Assembly: GCA_002308615.1 (NCBI GenBank)
Contig: DBWC01000098.1
Span: 26,840-45,195 of the forward strand
Length of the DNA stretch: 18,356 bases
Origin: Clostridiales bacterium UBA1248
GTDB taxonomy: Bacteria > Bacillota > Clostridia > Oscillospirales > CAG-272
Direction of reading: 5' to 3'
The notes beneath the pieces are model-generated. The model did no database searches. It worked only from the letters and a program-made list of their open reading frames with translations, and was not told the origin of the DNA. Made by a program: the position numbers and the translations under genes. The first letter of the stretch is position 1, and every line of letters starts with the position of its first letter. Below, piece after piece: positions 12,636 through 18,356 of the stretch.

Positions 12636-15600
12636 GTGAAAAAGCGGTGTTTGCTTTTTACCATTGCGTGTCTGCTCATACTGTCTATGATACCCGCGTT
12701 TGCGCCGGTAACGAACGCGGCTTCCTATATGAGCAACAAGACGGAGATCCCCGTTGACCTTGAGGTTTCCGGAGCGGAAGCCTTGTGTCAGACAGAGGAC
12801 GGATACGTCTGGATCGCACAGTATTCCGGACTTACGCGCTACGATTCAAAGGAATTTGTAACGTACAAAAGCTTTACATACGGCGATCAGGAATACTCCG
12901 TCATAAACGTCCGCGCGCTTGCAACGAAGGAAAACGTTTTATACGTTGCAACGTCGGAATTTATCTACGCTCATAAAAACGGTTATTTTGAACCGCTCGT
13001 AACTGACGCCGGCGTCATTACGGACATAATCCTTGACGAAAAGAACGACGTTTTGTATATATCCACTCAGGATAACGGCGGAATTATATACGATATAAAA
13101 GCAAAAACGACAGATAAAATACAAGGTACGGAAGGCAAATACGTCCGCGATATCGCGCTTGATACGCAAAGGGACGAATATTACTACCAGACGGACGACG
13201 GCGTTTACGATAAAAACGGCGGCGAGATCTGCATGAGTTCAAGGATACTTGATCTGTATTCCTACGGCAGCACTCTTTTTATGGCGGAAGACAGCGGCAT
13301 TATCCACAGATACGATACGGAAAGCAAAAAAATGCAGGGCGATCTCACCGTTCCGGATCAGGTCAATAAAATGCTGTATTCCGAAAAAGACAAGATCCTT
13401 TTCGTCGCCTGTGAGAAAAACGGTATATACTGCATAGACATGAGCACAGCGGAGCCGACGATAACGCTCGCCGGCGATCTTGACAACAAGAGCCAGCTCG
13501 TGGATCTGATGATAGACTATGAGGGGAACCTCTGGGTAGCCTCGCACTATATCGGCGCGTCAGGCGTTTCGATCATTACGAAAAACGCTTTGTCGGAATT
13601 GCTCTATGACGATCCGATATGGCATTCGCTCAACGCACCGCCCGCGTTTGACAGAAACGTTTACGCCGCGGAAAAATACGGCGATATACTTTATATCGTC
13701 GCCGCCGCGAGGATATACAGATACGATCTGAAAGAAAACAAGATCCTGCCCGACGACGTAATAATGCAGACGATCGACGAATACGCCGAAAGGAAAACGA
13801 ACGAAGGCAAAGCGCAGGGAGACGACAAATACGTGTTTTCATACGCGCCGAAGGACGTTGAAGTGTTCAGAGACAAAGTATTTTTCGCCGTTTACAACAT
13901 AGGTCTTATAGAGTACGATCCGAAAACGGATAACGTAACGATATACGACACGGACTATATAAGCAGTCACATAGATAAGCTCGTAGACGATCCGGACCTC
14001 AGCCTGGCGGGCTCCGTCCGTTCCATGCGCAGCTTTGACGATTATCTCGTATTAGGATACGCAAGAGGTATAATGCGTTTTGACGGCACGTCGTTTTCCG
14101 TTATGAATATAGGTTCAAACGTATTGTATATAAACAAAACCAAGGACGGAAAGATCCTCTTTGACAGGACGCAGGGGCTTTTCACCGTTGACGACGATTT
14201 TACAGCCGCGACGGAGATACCGACGGAAAAGGGAATAACCGGTAACTGTCTTAAATTCCTCGTTGACGGCGATTACATCTACTATACGCTTAACAGCCGT
14301 CTGTTCAGAATGAACACGGCAAGCGAAAACAGTGCGTCAGAGGAGATAACCATACCGTATATCAAGGGCTCCATTGTTGAACTTGCAAAAGTAAAATTCA
14401 CGGACAATAACGGAGAACCGAAATACAAATACGTTATAGGAAGCCAGACCCAGTTATACATAACCGATTCGCTTGAAGGCGACAGACTGACGGATTACGA
14501 ATCTTACGACGATACGAACGGTCTGCAGCCGATCATAGCCAACACATCCGGATATTATGACGAGTCCGAGCAGAAATACTATCTGCAGTCGACTAACGGC
14601 ATATTCGTATACGATTTCAACTTAACGAGAGACGTGCCCGCTCCCGTGAAGATAGCGGTATCCACGGTCGAGCTTGACGGCGATCACTATTACGGAGAAA
14701 ACATAAGCATAGATAAAGACGTATACCGTGTCTCGTTCAACTTATCGATACTCGGTTTCCGTCCGAACAAAGGATATACGATATACTATAAAATGGACGG
14801 TATAGACGACGAATTCGTGCTGTCGTCAAGCGACAACAGAAGTATGTACTATACCAACCTCTCAGGCGGAAGCTACGATTTCCAGGTCTACGTTGTTGAC
14901 GAGTACGGACAGGAATCGAACCGTATAAGCATCCACCTTGAAAAAGAAAAGAAAGTCTATGAACAGTGGTGGTTCTGGACGATCATCGGCGTGATCGGCG
15001 CCGCGGCTGTATTTCTGATCGCGTCGCTGTTCGTTCGCTTGAAGACAAGACAGTCGCTGAAACGCCAGCTCGAATACAAGAATATCACAGTTGAATCCAT
15101 CCAGGCCATAGCGCGCACCATAGACGCAAAGGACGAATATACAAACGGCCACTCCATACGCGTCGGATTCTATTCCAAAGTGATAGCGGAAAATATGGGA
15201 ATGAACTCCGACGAAGTCGATAACATTTACTATATAGCCTTGCTTCACGATATCGGCAAGATCGCTATCCCGGACAGCATACTGAATAAACCGGGCAGAC
15301 TGACAGATGAAGAATTTGCCGTTATGAAGAGCCACACGACGCGCGGCGCCGCGATACTTAAAGGCATCTCCACCATACCTCATATCATAGAAGGCGCGAA
15401 ATCACACCACGAAAAATATGACGGCTCCGGTTATCCGGAAGGCATCAAGGGAGAAGATATCCCGTTCGTCGCAAGGATCATATGCTGCGCCGACTGCTTT
15501 GACGCCATGGCGTCAAAGAGAGTTTACAAAGAGCCGTTCTCGCTTGAAGTTATCACAAGCGAATTCAAACGCTGCTCCGGAACTCAGTTCGATCCAAAAA

Positions 15601-15734
15601 TATCCAAAGTCGTCGTCGATCTTATCGCCGCAGGTAAGCTCAAGCCCTATACCGCCGAGAACACGTATCTCGGAAGCGACGGAAAGACGCACAGGATAAG
15701 AAAGAACGAAGATCAGGAAGAAAAAAACAACTGA
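12636..15734 (+). CDS. Membrane sensor: beta-propeller, Y_Y_Y domain, one TM helix, HD-GYP phosphodiesterase
   Basis: A 1032-residue protein. Residues 1-29 are a signal peptide ending near TNAA. About 30-680 holds many WD-like blades of the two-component-propeller type, for example EDGYVWIAQYSGLTRYD and DYEGNLWVASHYIGASG. About 696-765 is a Y_Y_Y domain (IYYKMDGIDDEF, LSGGSYDFQVYVVDEYG). One membrane helix spans 778-800. The cytoplasmic part is HD-GYP: His871-Asp872 in HDIGK, His924-His925 and GYP at 932-934 in HHEKYDGSGYP, then CADCFDAMASKRVYK. It should degrade cyclic-di-GMP in response to an external, perhaps carbohydrate, ligand. The outside half matches hybrid two-component sensors, but the kinase is replaced. 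The start is GTG 12636, 5 nt after GGAGG. It is monocistronic. Confidence 0.9.
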   Translation: MKKRCLLFTIACLLILSMIPAFAPVTNAASYMSNKTEIPVDLEVSGAEALCQTEDGYVWIAQYSGLTRYDSKEFVTYKSFTYGDQEYSVINVRALATKENVLYVATSEFIYAHKNGYFEPLVTDAGVITDIILDEKNDVLYISTQDNGGIIYDIKAKTTDKIQGTEGKYVRDIALDTQRDEYYYQTDDGVYDKNGGEICMSSRILDLYSYGSTLFMAEDSGIIHRYDTESKKMQGDLTVPDQVNKMLYSEKDKILFVACEKNGIYCIDMSTAEPTITLAGDLDNKSQLVDLMIDYEGNLWVASHYIGASGVSIITKNALSELLYDDPIWHSLNAPPAFDRNVYAAEKYGDILYIVAAARIYRYDLKENKILPDDVIMQTIDEYAERKTNEGKAQGDDKYVFSYAPKDVEVFRDKVFFAVYNIGLIEYDPKTDNVTIYDTDYISSHIDKLVDDPDLSLAGSVRSMRSFDDYLVLGYARGIMRFDGTSFSVMNIGSNVLYINKTKDGKILFDRTQGLFTVDDDFTAATEIPTEKGITGNCLKFLVDGDYIYYTLNSRLFRMNTASENSASEEITIPYIKGSIVELAKVKFTDNNGEPKYKYVIGSQTQLYITDSLEGDRLTDYESYDDTNGLQPIIANTSGYYDESEQKYYLQSTNGIFVYDFNLTRDVPAPVKIAVSTVELDGDHYYGENISIDKDVYRVSFNLSILGFRPNKGYTIYYKMDGIDDEFVLSSSDNRSMYYTNLSGGSYDFQVYVVDEYGQESNRISIHLEKEKKVYEQWWFWTIIGVIGAAAVFLIASLFVRLKTRQSLKRQLEYKNITVESIQAIARTIDAKDEYTNGHSIRVGFYSKVIAENMGMNSDEVDNIYYIALLHDIGKIAIPDSILNKPGRLTDEEFAVMKSHTTRGAAILKGISTIPHIIEGAKSHHEKYDGSGYPEGIKGEDIPFVARIICCADCFDAMASKRVYKEPFSLEVITSEFKRCSGTQFDPKISKVVVDLIAAGKLKPYTAENTYLGSDGKTHRIRKNEDQEEKNN

Positions 15735-15772
15735 GTAAATTCCAGATTTAAGTTAAAAAATATTCTTCATAA

Positions 15773-15809
15773 AAGAAAAGTCTTTTGTATCAAACAAAAG
15801 ACTTTTCTT
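15773..15809 (+). terminator. Intrinsic terminator of the sensor/HD-GYP gene
   Basis: A 16-bp stem (15773-15788 with 15794-15809) closes the 5-nt loop ATCAA and is followed by GCTTTTT. It lies 38 nt after the stop codon. Confidence 0.88.
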
Positions 15810-15855
15810 GCTTTTTCCGGCGCGTGTTGATAATCGCTTTATTTTTAATAATCAG

Positions 15856-15884
15856 TTGAAAAATTCATACTTTTTATGGATAAT
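15856..15884 (+). promoter_or_regulatory. Promoter of the GNAT/DUF3737/aminotransferase operon
   Basis: TTGAAA (15856-15861) and GATAAT (15879-15884) are separated by 17 nt. Transcription would start near 15891, leaving a 25-nt leader that contains the GGAGG of the first gene. The A/T-rich upstream segment could help. Confidence 0.55.
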
Positions 15885-15915
15885 TGAAATAACGGAATTA
15901 TACCCGGAGGATGAA

Positions 15916-16440
15916 GTGAAACCTGATAAACCGTTAAAGACGAACAGAATGATAATACGCTCATATACGGCAAAAGACAAACAGTTCTGCCTTTCGCTTT
16001 GGTGCGATAAGGAAAACGGTAAATATATGAGCGACCCGGAGACAGGCGACGCAGACAAAAAGTATTTATCATTGATCGATGAAATGGAAAAATGTGAAGA
16101 CGGGTATTATTTCATAGCGGAGCTGAAAGATGATGCGATCCCCGTCGGCACGTGCTGTGCGTTTCCGGAAGGCAAAAACTATGATATAGGCTACTGCATA
16201 TCAAAGGAATACTGGAAACAGGGACTCGGCACGGAAATGATATCCGAACTGATAAAATGGATAGCATCGCAGGGCGGGGCATCCGTTACGTGCGAGGTCG
16301 CGGACGATAACGCCGCGTCGCTTGCGTTACTTAAGAAATTCGGGTTTATAAAGGACGGAAAATCGAAATATAAAAAGCGCGGTACGGATATTTATTTTGA
16401 CGCGCATTATTACAGACTTGATCTCGGAAGTGGATTATGA
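15916..16440 (+). CDS. GNAT-family N-acetyltransferase
   Basis: A 174-residue acetyltransferase of the RimJ/RimL-like branch. It begins with the usual strand LKTNRMIIRSYTAKD. YFIAELKDDAIPVGTCCAF and YDIGYCISKEYWKQGLGTEMI follow, the last containing the acetyl-CoA pyrophosphate loop (Q-G-L-G-T). It ends with CEVADDNAASLALLKKFGF, the classic asparagine/GF block. The acceptor is unknown. The start is GTG 15916 because GGAGG (15906-15910) lies 5 nt upstream; the longer frame from 15808 begins inside the preceding terminator. Its stop overlaps the next start (ATGA), so it is translationally coupled. Confidence 0.88.
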   Translation: MKPDKPLKTNRMIIRSYTAKDKQFCLSLWCDKENGKYMSDPETGDADKKYLSLIDEMEKCEDGYYFIAELKDDAIPVGTCCAFPEGKNYDIGYCISKEYWKQGLGTEMISELIKWIASQGGASVTCEVADDNAASLALLKKFGFIKDGKSKYKKRGTDIYFDAHYYRLDLGSGL

Positions 16441-17087
16441 TAGTCGGAAGCGGTTACAGAAAAAACGGATTTGACGCGTTCGCGGGAAAATATCTGCAGA
16501 AAAGCGATATGAAATATTGGATAAACAGCAAAGAGATCAAAGATCCGGAAGGGGTCTGCTTTGGACTCGGCGAGGAGATCGAAGAAGTGGAGCCGGGATT
16601 TTTCGAGATCCTGCCCACGATAGACGAGATATGGATGATGAATCCGGACTGTAAAATGAACATGACGGAGAATACGCTGAAGCTGTTTCATAAAAACAAC
16701 GTTTTGATACGCGGACGGTTTGACACAGGCGCGGAAAAATTCGCGGAAGAATATCATTTAAGATTCATGCTTTTGGACACGGAGCTTGCACAAGCCGGAG
16801 AGTACGATAAATACGGCGTAGATATAATAACCCTGCGCTTTTACGGCAACGGATCGGCGTATATACACCAGGACTGCAAATGTCCCGGATCGTCCGCGGG
16901 CACCATCGGCGGAGGCGAGATAAGCTTCGATCTGCCTAAGAACTTTTACCGTAAGATGAGCGCGGAGGACATTGCCGAAAAATGCTGGGGCTCGTGTTAT
17001 GAAAAAATAATCGAAAACGGCATTTTAGCGTCAATTTTAGAAAAAGCAAAAGAGAAAAACGGATTTTTGATAGATTACAGAAAGTAA
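16437..17087 (+). CDS. Uncharacterised protein of 216 residues
   Basis: I do not recognise a named family. The frame is clearly coding: it overlaps the GNAT stop by 4 nt, keeps the local codon style and fills the operon without gaps. The sequence starts MIVGSGYRKNGFDAFAGK. It has an acidic stretch GLGEEIEEVEPGFFEILP (44-61), hydrophobic strands around DIITLRFYGNGSAYIHQD (129-146), and paired cysteines Cys147/Cys149 (DCKCPGSSAG) and Cys183/Cys187 (KCWGSCYEK). These could bind metal, but no standard motif fits. There is no signal peptide or membrane segment, so it should be cytoplasmic. The neighbours (GNAT, DUF3737, MalY-type aminotransferase) suggest a shared small-molecule or modification pathway, without naming it. 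Confidence 0.75.
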   Translation: MIVGSGYRKNGFDAFAGKYLQKSDMKYWINSKEIKDPEGVCFGLGEEIEEVEPGFFEILPTIDEIWMMNPDCKMNMTENTLKLFHKNNVLIRGRFDTGAEKFAEEYHLRFMLLDTELAQAGEYDKYGVDIITLRFYGNGSAYIHQDCKCPGSSAGTIGGGEISFDLPKNFYRKMSAEDIAEKCWGSCYEKIIENGILASILEKAKEKNGFLIDYRK

Positions 17088-17098
17088 AGAGATTTTAA

Positions 17099-17977
17099 AT
17101 GAAAGAAGTAAAAAACGAAAGATTCAAAGGAGAGCGCCCTTTGTTTGCATCCGACGGATTATACGTTGAAGGATGCGAGTTTGAAGAAGGCGAATCTCCG
17201 TTGAAAGAGAGCAGCAATATAGAATTGAACAACTGCACCTTCAAGTGGAAATATCCGTTATGGTACTGTGAAAACGTTAAGGCGGAGGACTGCACGCTTG
17301 AAGAGATGGCGCGCGCCGGTATATGGTACTCAACCAAAATAGAAATGGATAACTGTATCGTAAACGCGCCCAAAACGTTCAGACGCTGCGACGGCGTCAC
17401 GGTTTCAAACACGGTTTTCTTCAAAGCCGAGGAAACGCTGTGGCATTGCAATAATATAAAACTGAAAAACGTAAAAGCGAAAAACGCGTTTTATTTCGCC
17501 ATGAACAGCAGCGACACGGAAGCAGAAGGGCTTCAGCTTGAAGGCAATTATTCCTTTGACGGTGCAAAAAACGTTTTAATCAAAAAGTCACGCCTTATAT
17601 CAAAGGATTCTTTCTGGAACTGCGATAACGTGACTGTGTACGACACGTATATAAAAGGCGAATATCTCGGCTGGAATTCAAAAAATCTTACGTTTATAAA
17701 CTGTACGATCGAAAGCCTGCAGGGAATGTGTTTTATAGACGGGCTGAAGCTGATAAACTGCGAGCTTATAAACACGACGCTCGCGTTTGAGCATTCAAAC
17801 GTTGAAGCGGAGCTGAAAGGCTCTGTCGACAGTATCTTCAATCCGGCTTCCGGTACTGTAAAAGCTGAGCGTATAAAAGAGCTGATAATCGAAAAAGACA
17901 AAACAAACCCCGAAAAAATACATATAATATGCGATGCGATAGATAAAGTATCGGACAAACCGGAGTGGATATTATGA
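17099..17977 (+). CDS. DUF3737 family protein (predicted right-handed beta-helix)
   Basis: A 292-residue protein matching DUF3737: ERPLFASDGLYVEGCEF, FKWKYPLWYCENV, ARAGIWYSTK, APKTFRRCDGV, FWNCDNVTV, GEYLGWNSKNLTFINC and IESLQGMCF. About 20-residue coils rich in asparagine, cysteine and hydrophobic residues indicate a parallel beta-helix of the pectate-lyase type. A Trp-based motif recurs at 54-60, 114-120, 172-178 and 191-197. There is no signal peptide, so a secreted polysaccharide lyase is unlikely. The function of the family is unknown. ATG 17099 follows the previous stop by 11 nt, with AAAGAG as a weak ribosome binding site. Its stop overlaps the next start (ATGA). Confidence 0.88.
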   Translation: MKEVKNERFKGERPLFASDGLYVEGCEFEEGESPLKESSNIELNNCTFKWKYPLWYCENVKAEDCTLEEMARAGIWYSTKIEMDNCIVNAPKTFRRCDGVTVSNTVFFKAEETLWHCNNIKLKNVKAKNAFYFAMNSSDTEAEGLQLEGNYSFDGAKNVLIKKSRLISKDSFWNCDNVTVYDTYIKGEYLGWNSKNLTFINCTIESLQGMCFIDGLKLINCELINTTLAFEHSNVEAELKGSVDSIFNPASGTVKAERIKELIIEKDKTNPEKIHIICDAIDKVSDKPEWIL

Positions 17978-18356
17978 AATACGATTTTGATACGGTTTAC
18001 GACAGAAGAAAAACCGACAGCGTAAAATGGGACGTTAAAGAAAACGAGCTGCCGATGTGGGTGGCGGATATGGATTTCAAGACCGCGCCCGAGATAATCA
18101 AAGTCCTTGTTGACAGGGCTGAAAACGGCATTTTCGGCTATTCCGACGTCAACGACGACTGGTATAACGCTTATATAAACTGGTGGGACAGACGCCACGG
18201 GCTTAAAATGGAAAAGTCAAATCTTATGTTCTGCACGGGCGTCGTCGCGGCTATATCAAGCATCGTAAGAAAACTGACCACGCCGAACGAGAACGTGCTC
18301 ATACAGACGCCCGTCTATAACATATTCTTCAACAGCATCATAAACAACGGCTGCCG
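17974..18356 (+). CDS. MalY/PatB-type PLP-dependent aminotransferase or C-S lyase (5' part only)
   Basis: Only the first 127 codons are present; the gene runs off the window. The start MKYDFDTVYDRRKTDSVKWD, then LPMWVADMDFKTAPEI, GIFGYSDV, and WWDRRHGL are the N-terminal hallmarks of the MalY/PatB subgroup of fold-type I PLP enzymes. CTGVVAAISSIVRKLTTPNENVLIQTPVY follows, the start of the cofactor domain. Members cleave cystathionine or related C-S bonds, or transaminate. The PLP lysine lies beyond the edge, so activity cannot be checked. ATG 17974 overlaps the DUF3737 stop by 4 nt, so expression is coupled. Confidence 0.9.
   Translation, partial: MKYDFDTVYDRRKTDSVKWDVKENELPMWVADMDFKTAPEIIKVLVDRAENGIFGYSDVNDDWYNAYINWWDRRHGLKMEKSNLMFCTGVVAAISSIVRKLTTPNENVLIQTPVYNIFFNSIINNGC

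Noticed and set aside
15808..15915. 36-codon extension of the GNAT gene
   Set aside because: It begins within the upstream terminator and spans the predicted promoter. GTG 15916 has GGAGG and starts the GNAT fold.

Overview
The window looks like the chromosome of an anaerobic, Gram-positive-type bacterium, most likely an uncultured gut member of the Clostridia (Oscillospirales- or Christensenellales-like). This is inferred from lipoprotein signal peptides, a two-gene minimal SUF-like (SMS) iron-sulfur operon, a TGS-nucleoside kinase fusion, frequent TTG/GTG starts behind strong GGAGG ribosome binding sites, and protein families typical of that group. No rRNA, phage, IS transposase or CRISPR array is visible.

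Layout. 1-266 is non-coding, with a 12-bp inverted repeat and a degenerate direct repeat, and it ends in a near-consensus promoter. 267-539 is the amputated C-terminal end of a GGDEF domain. A plus-strand operon follows: nucleoside kinase, SufC-like ATPase and SufB-like scaffold (559-3939). It converges, through a two-way terminator (3947-3974), on a minus-strand operon read from 7275 down to 3978: tsaE, tsaB, rpiB, a GH27 alpha-galactosidase and a zinc-ribbon/RuvX fusion. That operon diverges from a second plus-strand operon (7495-10154): an S1-domain RNA-binding protein, a DUF3048 lipoprotein and a CBM9-like protein. A perfect 34-bp palindrome (10151-10184) separates it from a convergent DUF218 lipoprotein (10187-11314, minus).

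From 11403 a consensus promoter drives tRNA-Gln(CUG). Immediately downstream is an accessory insert (about 11527-12545): terminator hairpin, array of tiny hairpins, a nucleotidyltransferase gene, its own terminator, and a second array of tiny hairpins. This repeated plan of gene, terminator and hairpin array is the best candidate here for a poorly described mobile cassette system.

12636-15734 encodes a large membrane sensor with an extracytoplasmic beta-propeller, a Y_Y_Y domain, one membrane helix and a cytoplasmic HD-GYP cyclic-di-GMP phosphodiesterase domain. The last operon (15916 to the window end) is translationally coupled: GNAT acetyltransferase, an unrecognised 216-residue protein, a DUF3737 beta-helix protein, and the start of a MalY/PatB aminotransferase that runs off the edge.

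The core genes cover tRNA t6A modification (TsaB/TsaE), pentose phosphate interconversion (RpiB), galactoside hydrolysis (GH27), Fe-S assembly and nucleoside salvage. The accessory interest lies in the hairpin-flanked cassette, the sensor/HD-GYP fusion, the zinc-ribbon/RuvX fusion and the DUF3737 operon.
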